Assembly: GCA_023105745.1 (NCBI GenBank)
Contig: JALGQZ010000002.1
Span: forward strand, 45,780,497-45,844,496
Length of the DNA: 64,000 bases
Direction of reading: 5' to 3'
Source: Austropuccinia psidii
Lineage: Eukaryota; Basidiomycota; Pucciniomycetes; Pucciniales; Sphaerophragmiaceae
In this document: piece after piece, positions 1 through 10,414 of the stretch
How the letters are laid out: the number at the start of each line of letters is the position of its first letter
How positions within the stretch are numbered: the first letter of the stretch is position 1
Notes under the pieces: model-generated
Told to the model about the DNA's origin: nothing
Databases searched by the model: none
The model's input: only the letters and a program-made list of their open reading frames with translations
Position numbers and translations under genes: made by a program

Positions 1-994
1 ATTGACTGTAACCAAACCTTTTAATTTTACATATAGACATATAATTCTTTTTGATTTTTATTTGAATTATTCAGCTCTCAATTGGTCCTGAAAGTTTCAG
101 AAAGATTCATTAAGAATTGTATTTTTAATGAATTCTTGAAGTTCTTACCTCATTTCTGTGTAGAATTGCAAATAGCAGTATATGGCTGGTTGCTATGAGT
201 TAAATCAATGGATACTAGTCCAAAAAGGGTATTAATTACTCTTTTAGGGTTTATAAATGGAAAGTCATTAATAATTGACATGGTACAGGAGTCTAAGTAG
301 CTCTTTACCTCCTTGTCATGTCAAAATAGCAGGTTATTTGCTATTTTCTTATGATTTACTGAAGTTGTAACATGGTAACCAAGTTCCCAAAAGGTTTTAG
401 TTTACCAATTAGGCCAAGATCAGCCATTTATCCAAGCTTTGGAGCTTTCCACACCTCAGAGGCCTCAGAAGTTGGGTACCCTGGCTTTCTTTGATGTCTT
501 TTGTCCCCCTTGCCTATTTTTTATCTCAAAATAGAATTTTAAGCTTCAAGTGAGATATCCACTGTGGGTGTACCAGAAGTGCATGTAAGAATACCATGAT
601 ATTAAGTGCCCAAAACATGCATAACACTATTCTTAGTGTATATGTAAAATGGGATTTCTCACATTCCAATTATTTTGGCATGAAATAGAGAAAAACAGAA
701 TTTTTCACGGATCTTTTATGTGGTATTGAAGTATTTTCCATATTGCCACCTCAAAGAGTTGATTTGAGCTTATTCACTCTATGGAGCTACCCTAGTTGAA
801 TTTTTGTTTAGAATCCAAATCTGGCCTTAAATCCATGGATTTACATACCCAATAAGAAGTTATTCATCTTTTCTGAAATAAAAAATGATGAATTTTGAAT
901 ATATGCATGACTTATGGGTTATGCATAGTTCAGAATTCATTTTCAAGATAATTGTGGCCTATTTGGGTATGTAAAATATACCTCAAGGCTCACG
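1..994 (-). mobile_element. A1 3' LTR, family A (truncated by window start)
   Basis: This segment aligns by eye almost base for base with 8340-9336, the other LTR of the same element. Its outer-family end reads, on the minus strand, GTGAGCCTTGAGGTAT, directly after a purine tract. About half of the expected 1.9 kb is present because the window starts inside it. The final base of the LTR (994) is G where the sister LTR has A, so the canonical TG start is mutated. Confidence 0.93.
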
Positions 995-1003
995 TTCCCT
1001 CCC
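995..1003 (-). other. A1 polypurine tract
   Basis: On the minus strand this reads GGGAGGGAA immediately upstream of the 3' LTR. This is the expected position of the plus-strand primer in an LTR retrotransposon. The same motif occurs at the equivalent place in C2, C3, D1 and, in variant form, E1. Confidence 0.85.
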
Positions 1004-1139
1004 ACCAAAAAATAAAATTGTACTACAATTTTATCAATGGTATAAAGAAGAAAAAGGCCCCAAAGGGGGTTAATGTCCACTTTCCAACCTCTTTTCATTA
1101 CTCAGATCAAGTAACCTAAAGCACATTCATAGACATATT

Positions 1140-1448
1140 CAGGCTTGTGGCCTTTTTCCATGTCTAAATCTTCTTAAGTGTTTATCTGAGTCAGGTATTC
1201 CTGAATCTGCCAGCCATTCATCTTCATGTACTGGATTTCTATATCTGACAAGATTTACCCCTAAGTCTCCTTTCTTTAATGACTTTCTTTATATTTTTGT
1301 CTTCATCCTGCTCCACTGGTGGTACAGTTAAAGGAGTTGGGTTCCTTAAATAAAACAATTATTTGTCAGTTGGTTTATAAGGTTTTATCAGGCTTACTGG
1401 AAAGGTGGGGTGTTTATTTTTCAATTTACCACTTAATTCCACTTGAAC
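1140..1448 (-). pseudogene. A1 pol C-terminus: integrase tail and chromodomain relic
   Basis: The minus strand encodes, with frame breaks, the end of the polyprotein: HPTFPVSLIKP near 1390-1420, then a linker, then KKVIKERRLRG and later EDEWLADSGIPDSDKHLRRF near 1150-1290. The basic start, the conserved W and the hydrophobic tail match the chromodomain at the end of fungal chromovirus integrases, which is known to bind histone marks and guide integration. The frame from the main integrase ORF is broken at about 1449. Compare the intact version in C2 at 31367-31645. Confidence 0.75.
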
Positions 1449-3494
1449 TTAATTGCTTCCATGTAATGTAACAATGACAAAAGGTCCTACATAAGAATCT
1501 TTAAGTTTCTTTGGGCCTTTGATATTATTAAAATTAAAGGTTGAAACTAGAACTAAGTCCCCTACTTTGAAGTCTGGTACTGTGTGACTCTTGTCCCACT
1601 TCTGTTTAGCATATTCAAAAGCATCATTCATACTTTTTTTTGAATGATGTTTCACTTTATCAAGCATTACGTTGAAGCTGGAAGCTATAGGATTAATGTT
1701 AATCAAGTCTTTCCTCAGTGTATCTGCTGGGAGTCTAGGATTCCATCCTTTTTCTAACATAGCAGGAGTTTGACCTGTGGAAGAATGGACTGAGGTCTTA
1801 TATGCCAATTCTAATCCAGGTATCAAAGTGCACCAGTCATGAGTAAAGCCATCTGAGTCTTTGAATTCTAACCCATAAGCACAAAATCTCCTGATCATGT
1901 CTTCTAAAGTTTGAATCATTCTCTCTGCTAGCCCATCTGTTGGAGGATGATATTCTGTAGAGAATGATAACTTAGTCCCAAAAAATCTATGAAGATTGGT
2001 CCAAAGTGCAGATTTGAACTTGGGATCTCTGTCACTTATGATATTCTTGAATAGTCCTGTATGAGAAATAACTCTACTGCATATAAGAAGAGCTGTATCC
2101 ATAGCTGTGTTATCTTTATGACATGGTAAGAATATGGGAGTCTTGCTATATCTGTCTAAAATTACTAAACAAGAATTATAACTCTTGTCACCACTTGGAG
2201 GAAGTGCTGTGACCCACTCCATGTGAATAACTTTCCAAGGGGATTTTGGTTCTTGAATATGGATCATAAGTCCAAATTTCTTGCCTGTACTCCTGTTTGC
2301 CTTTTGACATCTGTCACAGGTATGGCAATATTCAATGGTCTCTTTTCTCCAAGATGGCCACCACACACAGTTCTTCACTTTTTCAAGTGTTCTGTCCTCT
2401 GACAGGTGTCCAGAGTAGATGCTATCATGGCATTCATGAAGAATGGTATTGATAAGCAATCTGCTACACAATGTCATTACACAAGAATGTTTGGTTCTGT
2501 GGTAAATAATGCCATAAAACAAGTGAAATCTTCCTTCAGGATAGGAATTTTTCCAAACTTCATCCAGTGCATTGACTAAAGATGTATCTTTGCAGTCTTT
2601 ATCTAATAAGGAAGTCAAGATATGGCAATTCTTTTCTTGCTTATAAGATTCCCTGACTTCTTCAAAGAATTTAGTCCCAATATCAGTCATGTTAATTCCT
2701 TCAATTTTAATCTGTGTTTCTGCTTCCAAAGGTACATAAGCTGGGTTATCAGGAGTATTGGCTAATTGCCATCTGCTAAGTCCATCAGCATTCTTGTGAA
2801 TGTTTCCTGCTTTATGAACTATAGTCATGTTTTCTCTATATTCTTGAATGGCTATTTGCCATCTCAACATATGTCTGTTTGGAGGTTTCATGTTAAGAAG
2901 TGATTTCATGGCATTACAGTCAGTTATCACTTCAAAAACACTGCCATCAAGATAATAGTGTAATTTCTCAAGTGCCCATACCAAACATAAGCACTCCATT
3001 TGGCTTGCACCATATCTGGCCTCTGTTGGTTTGATTTGTCTTGAGATGTAACAAGCTGGTCCTTCTGTAGGTTTGTCATCAATAATTTGGACTTGATATA
3101 GGGCTGCCCCTAATACATCTCCACATGCATCAATGTACAATTTAAAAGGTATATTCCAGTCATGCATGAGGAGAAAAGGTGCTTCTGTGAGAGCTTTCCT
3201 TATCTTCTCATAAGCTTTAATTCTCTCCTGTGTCATCTCAAATAGTGTTTGTTGATCACAGATTCTATAGAGTGACTTGGCTAGAATTTCAAAGTATTTC
3301 CAGTGTTGCCTACAATAACTGGCAAACCCTAGGAAAGACATCATTTCTTTCTTATTATGGGGTATTGGCTCAAGTAACACTGCTGCCATTTCATTTTTGT
3401 CAATACCCAAGCTTAAACCAGAGACAATATGTCCTAATGCTTTGAGCTCTTCAAAACCAAAATTGCATTTCCTGAGTGAAATCTTCATATTCAC
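1449..3494 (-). pseudogene. A1 pol: RT thumb, RNase H and integrase (681 codons)
   Basis: This is the longest open frame in the window. Residues 1-60 are the RT thumb/connection. Residues 118-241 are RNase H, with [10 protein letters not shown], the conserved [19 protein letters not shown] segment and NADGLSR. Residues 354-395 are the integrase zinc finger, with two His and the CDRC pair. Residues 420-535 are the DDE core. The second Asp (SDRDPKF, about 488) and the Glu (LAERMIQ, about 523) are present. The first catalytic position reads HMEWV, where the other copies have HMDWV, so the catalytic Asp is replaced. The frame is uninterrupted, but its RT palm lies in another frame upstream and a stop separates them, so the polyprotein is broken. 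The start given is only the first Met after that break. Confidence 0.9.
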
Positions 3495-4225
3495 CTCTGC
3501 AACTTTGTGAAGTACTATTGCAAGTCTTCCAAGGTGAAAAGACCATGAATCAGAACATATGATAATATCATCAATATAAATGATAAGTCATCCTTCAGAT
3601 AATTCTGTGGGGAAGATGGTATTCATCATTCTTTGATAATGAGATGGTGCATTTTTAATACCAAATGGCATTCTAATATACTCATAAATACCACAGTGAG
3701 TTATGATTCTAAGTATTTTCTTAGCTTTAGGCGTCAAAACATTTTGGTGAAAGACTTTCAATGAATCCATTGAGGTTATATACTTGGCTTTAGAAAATTG
3801 GGTCAAGGTTTCTTGAATTCTAGGAATTGGATACCTATCTGGAACTGTGTAGGTATTCAATGCTCCAAAATCTCCAACCATCCTTGATTTATCATTATTC
3901 CAAGCAATAATAACAGGTGTTGTCACTTCAACTTCTTCATTATGGCCTACTCCCTTAGTACACCAAGTTGGATCAACTCTTGGATATGTTTTTCCAATGC
4001 TTCTCTAGCTCCAGGACTTGCTGGATAAGCTGGTCTTCTGAGTACTGGAGGATATGGTCTGTCAATATTAAGAGTAATATCAACTTCATGTCCTTTTATA
4101 GCACCTAATGGTTCATTACCAGAGGCAAATGCATTATTATATGTGTATAACAAATCAATAAGTTCATGTCTCATCTTTGGTGACAATGATGGATTGATTT
4201 GTGCTTCAACAAGTTGATTAGCCAC
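3495..4225 (-). pseudogene. A1 pol: RT fingers and palm, frameshifted
   Basis: Two open pieces (3947-4225 and 3588-3926) plus a short linking piece encode the reverse transcriptase core. They contain RPYPPVLRRPAYPASP, then [18 protein letters not shown], then [20 protein letters not shown]. The catalytic YIDD box is intact at 3567-3578. A TGA at 3588-3590 replaces the Trp codon that precedes LIIYIDD in the other copies. A further frame break lies at about 3927-3946. The region therefore belongs to the gypsy RT family but cannot be read through. Confidence 0.88.
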
Positions 4226-4500
4226 AAATTCTTCCTTATAAGTATCTTTTTAGAAGATATCAGTGATATTTGTTTTGGAATATTGTAAAAAGCAAATTTT
4301 TGTCTTTTGTTTTCTGCAATTGTGAAATATCTATCCTTATGGTTATTGATGTCAATACCATAAATATTCAAGTAATCATTTCCAAGGATAATGTGCTGAG
4401 ATGTGCAATTTTCCATTAATACAATCTCAGTCTTCATTCTAATACTTCCTTCTGGGTGTGTAAAATCAAGATTAGTGTCCAATATACCTAAAGGGTACAT
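4226..4500 (-). pseudogene. A1 pol: C-terminal half of protease and PR-RT linker
   Basis: The open frame contains IILGNDYLNIYGIDI, the downstream hydrophobic-Gly element of retropepsin folds, and then a linker. The matching segment in D1 and C3 lies in the same order between the DTG box and RT. It is separated from the N-terminal half of protease by a frame break near 4501-4530 and runs past the frame of the RT N-terminus at its other end. Confidence 0.75.
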
Positions 4501-4530
4501 ATTATTACTGGTACTACTAAATTGTACACC

Positions 4531-5934
4531 CTATATTGGTAATAGATGATTTTTCCATCCAGGGAGTGTTGCTTGAAGATAATCATTGCCCAAACAAGTA
4601 CAAAATACCCCTGTATCCAAGTTTACTTTGGCTTCAATATCATTCATCAGGATTGATGTGATACAAGATGCTCCAGCAGTGTACCCTTTACCTCTAGCAG
4701 GTTTGGTTTTACACATTCTGACATCCTGGATATTGATCAGGTTATGACAATCCTCACTGTACTGTGGTAAGTGAGTATGAACTTCTGTGACTTCAAAGAA
4801 AGCTGTAATTATTTCAATGGGATAGTCCTCTACTGGTGTATCTTCAGAGACTGCAGAATCTAGGTCAAATTCCTCTTTTTCTTCAGTAAACTGAGCTTCT
4901 TCAATGACTTGAACTTCATTGATTTTTGTCTTTTTGGTGCAAGTGTTGGCTAAATGTGAAGTGCTTCCACATTTATGACACTTCAAGACAGGTCTTTCAG
5001 GTTTTCTGTCCTCTCTGGAAATCTTTGGGACCATTTTGGACTCCATAGGAATTTTAGTCCAAGTTTTACCAATTCTTGTTCTAGTAATTATATCTTCCAT
5101 TGCATTGATGTAGTCCTCTGCTGAACAGGGTTCTACACATCTGCACCTGATAGCATGTTCTAGCTCTCCTTCACATTTTCTTAATATTCTAATATTAATC
5201 ATGGTGCCAGACATATCTGGGTGTAAAGCAGATAATCTGTCTTTTTGCTTGAAGAACCAAGTAAATGGTTTATCTTTTTCTGAGTTAAAAATGGCACTTT
5301 CAAAAACATTATCCATTTTAAACCTCCAAGAATAATTGCCCCATTTGGTAATCATTTCAGATTTCCACCAAGACCAATCATGTTTTCCATGATCTTGTCT
5401 CATCTTGTAATACCATTTCTCTGCAGTTCTGGTAAACATAGAGTGTAATTTTCCCACTATAATTTCATCAGGTATGTGAAAGTCTTCTTGCAAAATAACA
5501 ATAGTTGTGATGATCTCAATATGGTTGTATTCTCCTTCACCAGAGAATGTTGGCCATTCTTCCAATTTGGGAATATATTTTGCAGAGATAACATTTTCTC
5601 CCAAGAATGGGGTCAAACTTCCTTTAACAGAAGCTTTCTCTTCATTTAAAGGTGTAGAATGTCTTGGAATATTTGGTTCATAATTATTATTAATTTGCTC
5701 TACATTTGCAATAATTTCATTCTTTAACTTCTGCCTTTCACTGTCACCTTTTGCCAAAGGTGTGAAAAACTGATTGGTATTTTTAGTTATTTCCAAGACA
5801 TGATCTTTCAGAATTCTAAGTTGATAATTAATGTTTAAAATGGAAATATCTTCCATTTCATCATTTTGAACTTGACATTTACTCTCAATTCTGTCACATG
5901 TATTGGTAATTGAATCAAGTTTGACATTTTTCAA
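4531..5934 (-). pseudogene. A1 gag capsid, zinc knuckle and N-terminal protease (467 codons)
   Basis: Residues 125-260 are capsid-like, with the WPTFSGEGEYNH segment, WYYKM and the WWKSE...W pattern typical of Ty3/gypsy gag. Residues 319-332 form a CCHC zinc knuckle, CHKCGSTSHLANTC (CX2CX4HX4C), for RNA packaging. The acidic spacer that follows leads into the aspartic protease, whose active site LDTG lies at 439-442. Gag and protease are in one frame, as in a Gag-Pol fusion. Breaks at both ends make it a pseudogene fragment, but all key residues in this part are intact. Confidence 0.88.
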
Positions 5935-5943
5935 TTGATACCA

Positions 5944-6210
5944 TTAAGTATACTTCTTGTCATTTCTTTTCAATTCACTCATGTGCAATATAATTTTATT
6001 CAAATTTTCATCAAATTTGCCAAGTTCTACATCAATACTAGACTTAAAAAAGTGTATTTCATCTATCATTTGCGTGTAAAAGTCCTGCTCATCCTTTCCT
6101 GCTCTTTGGCTGTGAATTCCATAAGAGTCCTGGCCATATTGAAGACACTTTCCATGGCTGAAGGCTCCAATTTGGTAATCCTGTACCTTTTTGGGTAAGG
6201 TCTTTGCCAA
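5944..6210 (-). pseudogene. A1 gag N-terminal part, frame X, with internal ATG
   Basis: The frame runs through KCLQYGQDSYGIHSQRAGK and then past an ATG at 6069 into a helical stretch (MIDEIHFFKSSIDVELGKF) that precedes the capsid. The ATG overlaps the TGA stop of the other frame (Y, 6066-6842) as ATGA at 6066-6069. The piece ends in a stop just before the next gag segment. It represents gag frame X downstream of the zone where two frames overlap. Confidence 0.7.
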
Positions 6211-6842
6211 TTGGCTTTTCCTTTGCCCTTGCCTTCATGGCTCTTGGGACCTTCCTGCTTCTTCTGAGGTCTTTTGAGCTTGTCTTTGGACACTTCTGGA
6301 GCCTGTTTGGAGCTGGTAGACGTCACTGGGCCTTCTGTCTCCAAAGCTGGAGTCATTTCCAACTCCTTCTTCTGGTCTATGGATAAAAGACTTTGGTTCT
6401 TCAGCCAATTCTTTATCTTTTTGACTTTTTCTTTGCAAGACAATGGGCTCCAGCCTCCTAAGAGTTCTATGGTCTTCTCCTGACCCAGGAAGCTCTTGAT
6501 GTGTAAGTAGGAGTTCATGACCCCTGCCAAAGGCTTGGGCATATTTCCCACTCCTCTTCTTTGGCTGCTCTGAACCAATTTTTGTATTTGCATTGATAAA
6601 TTTCTATTTCTGCCACTTGAAAGTGATTCAGTCCTTAAAATATTATCATGAATCAGTCCAGATTCAGAATTCATGTCAAAATATGTGGGTACATACCTTG
6701 GGGAAGGGGGGGCAACTCTGGCATCCTCCATATGTGTCTTTCTTGAGGAAGATTTGACACTTCTGGATTTGGTCTTGCCTCTTCCTTGTCCACATCCATC
6801 TGGTTGGACTGAATAGTTGCTTCCATTTCTGGTATGCACCAT
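6066..6842 (-). CDS. A1 gag N-terminus (X) running into overlapping frame Y (258 codons)
   Basis: The ORF begins MVHTRNGSN, the gag start. Near its middle it passes, by an apparent indel, into frame Y: MNSYLHIKSFLGQEK, then a GGW motif, then a Ser/Lys-rich linker, KGKGKAN, and YRITKLEPSAMESVFNMAR at the end. The same Y ending occurs in C2, C3 and D1. The other frame is also open here: a separate 67-codon stretch at 6235-6438 continues X. So both frames look coding over about 700 bases. Bases 6829-6842 hold the ATG and also the 3' end of a putative intron. The function of Y is unknown; it is hydrophilic and has no motif I recognise beyond the GW pair. Confidence 0.6.
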   Translation of the reverse strand: MVHTRNGSNYSVQPDGCGQGRGKTKSRSVKSSSRKTHMEDARVAPPSPRYVPTYFDMNSESGLIHDNILRTESLSSGRNRNLSMQIQKLVQSSQRRGVGNMPKPLAGVMNSYLHIKSFLGQEKTIELLGGWSPLSCKEKVKKIKNWLKNQSLLSIDQKKELEMTPALETEGPVTSTSSKQAPEVSKDKLKRPQKKQEGPKSHEGKGKGKANWQRPYPKRYRITKLEPSAMESVFNMARTLMEFTAKEQERMSRTFTRK

Positions 6843-6891
6843 TTCACGTCAATTGAATATAAAATAAGAACTTAAAACAGAAAAAACACAC
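6829..6891 (-). other. Putative 63-bp intron whose 3' end contains the A1 gag start codon
   Basis: The minus strand reads exon AAAAG|GTGTGT ... ATGGTGCATACCAG|AAATGG. Splicing is phase 1 and removes the gag ATG. It joins the upstream exon (6892-7035) to frame Y rather than to the gag frame. Lengths and phases match the equivalent introns in C2 (63 bp), C3 (64 bp) and D1 (81 bp). No transcript evidence is available here. Confidence 0.5.
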
Positions 6892-7035
6892 CTTTTGATG
6901 GTTGTTTGGATTGTTCTGTTTTAAACAAAGTGCGTCTTTTAGCAATTTGCACTTCAATACTGTCTTCAGATTCTGGACTAGCCCTTTATCTCTTACTGAG
7001 TCTGTTACCAGCTGTGCAGTATTTGATTGAAGACA
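6892..7035 (-). CDS. A1 upstream exon of the spliced Y frame
   Basis: The exon is bounded by an acceptor (TTTCTCTAG|TGTC) and the donor at 6891. It reads through RASPESEDSIEVQIAKRR and KTEQSKQPSK in the phase that joins frame Y. One TAA interrupts it near the middle in this copy. The residues are charged and low in aromatics. The corresponding exons in C2, C3 and D1 have the same position and exit phase, but little residue similarity that I can see. Confidence 0.4.
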
Positions 7036-7408
7036 CTAGAGAAAGAATTAATAAAAGAGAATTTATTTTTTATACTTTTAAGATTTTTTTAAGATTTTTT
7101 ATAAATTTTGATTATTTTTGTTTTTTTATTAAAAAATTGTTCTTTTTTGAAGGAAAAAAAATTAAAATTTAAGATTTTGAATCAAAATCAATTCAGAGTA
7201 ACTCAAAGAATAACTTTATAAGTTTTTGGATGTGAAAAAGCCATTTGTAAAAACAGTATAAGATTAAACCAAATTCCTCAATGAAAAAGATTTTAACACA
7301 ATTTCAAAAATAAAAATAATTTTAGCTTTAAATTGAAAGAAAAAAATATTAAATTCATATATTCTAGAACTTAAAAATATATTAATTAAGGGTACAAGGT
7401 TCAAAAAA
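7036..7408 (-). other. A1 leader between primer-binding site and first exon
   Basis: This is very AT-rich and has no plausible coding frame on the element strand. A plus-strand open stretch at 6906-7172 is low-complexity and antisense to the leader. The leader presumably holds packaging signals and the donor of the first intron, neither of which I can identify. Confidence 0.5.
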
Positions 7409-7424
7409 CATGGCCAGGCCCCCA
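7409..7424 (-). other. A1 tRNA primer-binding site
   Basis: The minus strand reads TGGGGGCCTGGCCATG, starting two bases after the LTR end. TGG at the start pairs with the CCA end of a tRNA. E1 has the identical 16-mer, and C3 and D1 have versions that differ only in the middle. I could not assign the tRNA. Confidence 0.75.
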
Positions 7425-7426
7425 AA

Positions 7427-9336
7427 TGTAAGATGTGTCTATGAAACTGTTGATAATATCACTATTAATCAACAGTACTATGACTCTTCTTATGAAATAT
7501 AATATTAAAAAATTATGATAGCCACAACTAAATAATTAAAGAATTATTTCTTTTACATGTTATATACTACTAGTTATTATAACAGTAAGCAGTAATTTTC
7601 TACAAGAATCAATTACAAGAATTTAATAATAAAAACTTCATTTATTAAGATAATAATATTATTTGGATATATAATTATCTTTTACAAGAATAATTATAAA
7701 GATAATTCTTGAAAAAAACTATTACTAGAGAAAAACCTTTAGAATTTAGATAAATTACTCACTATTAATCCAATGAACCTTTTTGCAAGATAATAGTAGA
7801 GAAATTTGATGTGGAATTGTGGATTCAATGGATCAAAATTGATTTATAGCACTAATAAAACAAAATATAGTTTATTTCTATGATTTCAAGTTGTTCTGAT
7901 TGATTTCTGAAAAAATAAAACACTTAAGAAATATTTTAACTAATACTTACTTGTTTGGTAATAAAGGTATAATATATTAATGTGATTATCTGGAAAAAAA
8001 CAGCAATAGGAGCTCTCTTTTAAGTCTAAGACAGCTCACAGAGGCGTGCCATGGAGAAAACTGAAAAACCAGTGAGTGAAAAAACAGTAAACCTTTTTGG
8101 ATTATTGATTTCATCATCTGTTGTCACGTAAGATTATCATAATTACTTAATTGAGGCTTTTACGTGACTACCAACCCATTTATGGTTAAGAATAAAAATA
8201 GTAACAACTTTAAATCTTCTTTTACTCCAAAATAATCATTTATTTCTAAAATATATCAATTTTATTGGGAATTTCATCACAGAATGTATTTTCTGCAAAT
8301 TTTTAAAGATTCTGTGTTTCATGTGGAATCATTAAAAATGGACTGTAAGTAAAACTTTTAATTTTACATATGAATGTATAACGCTTTTTGGTTTTTATAT
8401 GAATTATTCAGCTCTCAATTGGTCGTGAAAGTTTCAGAAATATTCATTAAGAATTGTATTTTTAATGAATTTTGAAGTTTTCACCTCATTTCTATGTAGA
8501 ATTGCAAATAGCAGTATATGGCTGGTTGCTATGAGGTAAATCAATGGATACTAGTCCAAAAAGGGTCTTAATTACTCTTTTATGGTTCATACATGGTAAT
8601 TCATCAAGAATTGAAATAGTTACAAGAGCCTAAGCTGTTCTTTACCTCCTTGGCATGTCAAAATAGCAGGTTTTTTTCCATTTTCTTATGATTTACTGAA
8701 GTTGTAACATGGTAACCAAGTTCCCAAAAGGTTATAGTTTACCAATTGGGCCAAGATCAGCCATGGATCCAAGCTTTGGATCCGTCCATGCCTCAGATGC
8801 CTCAGAAGTTGGTTACCCTGGCTCTCTTTGATGTCTTTTGTCCCCCTTTTTATGTCAAAATAGAATTTTAAGCTTCAAGTGAGATATCCACTATGGGTGT
8901 ACCAAACGTGCATGTAGAAATACCATAATATTAAGTGCCCAAAACATGAATAACACTATTCTTAGTGTATAGTAACATGGGACCTCTCACATTCCCATTT
9001 TTTTGACATGAAATAGAGAAAAACAAAACTTTTCACGGATCTTTTATGTGGTATTGATGATGTGGTATTGAAGTATTTTTCATATTACCACCTCAAAGAG
9101 TTGATTTGAACTTATTCACTCTATGGAGCTACCCTAGGTGAATTTTTGTGTAGAATCCAAATCTGGCCTCAACTCCATGGATTTATGTACTCAATAAAAA
9201 GTTATTAATCTTTTCTGAAATCAAAAATGATGAATTTTGAATATATGCATGACTTATGGGTTATGCATAGTTCAGAATTTATTTTTAAGATAATTGTGGC
9301 CTATTTGGGTATGTAAAATATACCTCAAGGCTCACA
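7427..9336 (-). mobile_element. A1 5' LTR, family A (1910 bp)
   Basis: On the minus strand it starts TGTGAGCCTTGAGGTAT at 9336 and ends CTTACA at 7427, two bases from the primer-binding site. It matches the A1 3' LTR, A2 and A3. Its sister LTR runs off the window, so the target-site duplication of A1 cannot be tested. A short duplication of gatgtggtattga lies near 9050-9070. Confidence 0.92.
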
Positions 9337-9345
9337 TAGACTTAC

Positions 9346-9842
9346 AGTTCAAGTCCATTTTGAGGAGGATCATTGCTTCAGCAATCTTTTGACATACATA
9401 AACAGGAATTTTACTATCATTTTGAATTTTCTCCAGCCTTGGGATTGTTTGAGCAATGTTTGAGACAAATTGTTCCTTGGATATAATTTCAACCTTGCCA
9501 CTGAATATTACGTCATCATGCCCAGCATCTTCTGTTGGTGAACAAGGTTCCACAGTCTTTTCCTTCTGATAGCTTTTAAAATTAGGTTTTTGAGAGCTTG
9601 GAGGCTGAGCTGAAATAAAGGCTATGACACAATATCAGCTTTTGAGAGATTCCAAATATTCAAGATGGATGCATACTTACATTCTGGAAGAGCTTGTGGA
9701 TCTTGATTATTTTCATGTGACTGGCTCTCTACTTCAATTCCTAATGCATGACTACTGAACATATCAGAGATTTCACTTCCACTCTCTGGGGCTGAAGTTC
9801 TTTGTTCATGGAATTCAGTTGAATTTCCGGGGTTTGGGGCAT
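9346..9842 (-). CDS. Two spliced exons of an unrecognised gene, cut by A1 in the next intron
   Basis: On the minus strand, exon 1 (9842 down to 9681, 5' limit uncertain) reads GNSTEFHEQRTSAPESGSEI... to QALPE. A 71-bp intron, 9680-9610, has GTAAGT and TTTATTTCAG ends. Exon 2 (9609-9346) continues in the same frame: QPPSSQKPNFKSYQKEK, then SGKVEIISKEQFVSNIAQTI, then IAEAMILLKMDLNC. It ends at another GTAAGT donor. Only 9 bases of that next intron remain before the A1 5' LTR at 9336. The matched phases and consensus splice sites make a real coding gene likely. The product is Ser/Glu-rich and then helical, and I do not recognise it. It could itself be part of an older repeat. Confidence 0.6.
9610..9680 (-). 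other. 71-bp spliceosomal intron
   Basis: Donor GTAAGT at 9675-9680 and acceptor TTTATTTCAG ending at 9610, on the minus strand. It interrupts a Ser codon (phase 1), and both flanking exons stay open across it. Confidence 0.65.
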
Positions 9843-10001
9843 AGTGGAGGTAGTTTATTAAGTAAATAGATGGTGATGAGGTATTTGAAAATTGTAGAAT
9901 AGAAAGATCACAATTGAAGAAAAAAGGTGGGATTTCTGAAAGTGGTGGAAGTAAAATAAGCTCAAAATTGCTGATTCTTTTTTAGGTAATATCAATATTG
10001 A

Positions 10002-10240
10002 AGAATTTTGGAAAGCTTTAAAGAAGTTAAATATCAATTTAAACCAGTTCAACAGTTAGTGAATTTTCTAAAAAAACATTTTGGAACCACAAGCTCACCA
10101 AAAGAAACCTTCCATCAATATCTATTGAACTTGTCATGAATTTGCAAAATATGATTTGTCCGCAAATTCAAGGAGGTGCTGTGTTGCAAATTATTTCATC
10201 TCATTCAAATGAAATAACTTCCCTGTGGGAAATTAAATAA
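10002..10240 (+). pseudogene. Exon-like relic, two overlapping open frames
   Basis: One frame (10002-10139) reads KEVKYQFKPVQQLVNFLKKH and FGTTSSPKETFHQYLLNLS. A second (10043-10240) reads ELVMNLQNMICPQIQGGAVL and SHSNEITSLWEIK before a stop. Composition is that of a soluble protein and unlike the LTR sequences around it. A single frameshift near 10100-10139 would link them. A pyrimidine-rich TTCTTTTTTAG acceptor lies just upstream at about 9976-9984. I do not recognise the family. Confidence 0.3.
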
Positions 10241-10414
10241 GTTTGACTAGTGACAAACCTACTAAAGTCAACTCTTGAACTATTCGCAGCTCATGAGGTA
10301 AGGACTAAGCAAAGTATTACATTTGAATGATATGAAATAAAATGGTTTTGTCGGGGAAACAGAAGATACAATTAGTGTTTTAAATAGTCCACTTATTAGG
10401 CTTTAAGTTGTTAG

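Noticed and set aside
9858..10052. Minus-strand open stretch of 64 codons rich in Phe, Leu and His
   Set aside because: Composition is that of antisense AT-rich DNA. It overlaps an intron-like stretch upstream of the spliced exons and has no splice or homology support.
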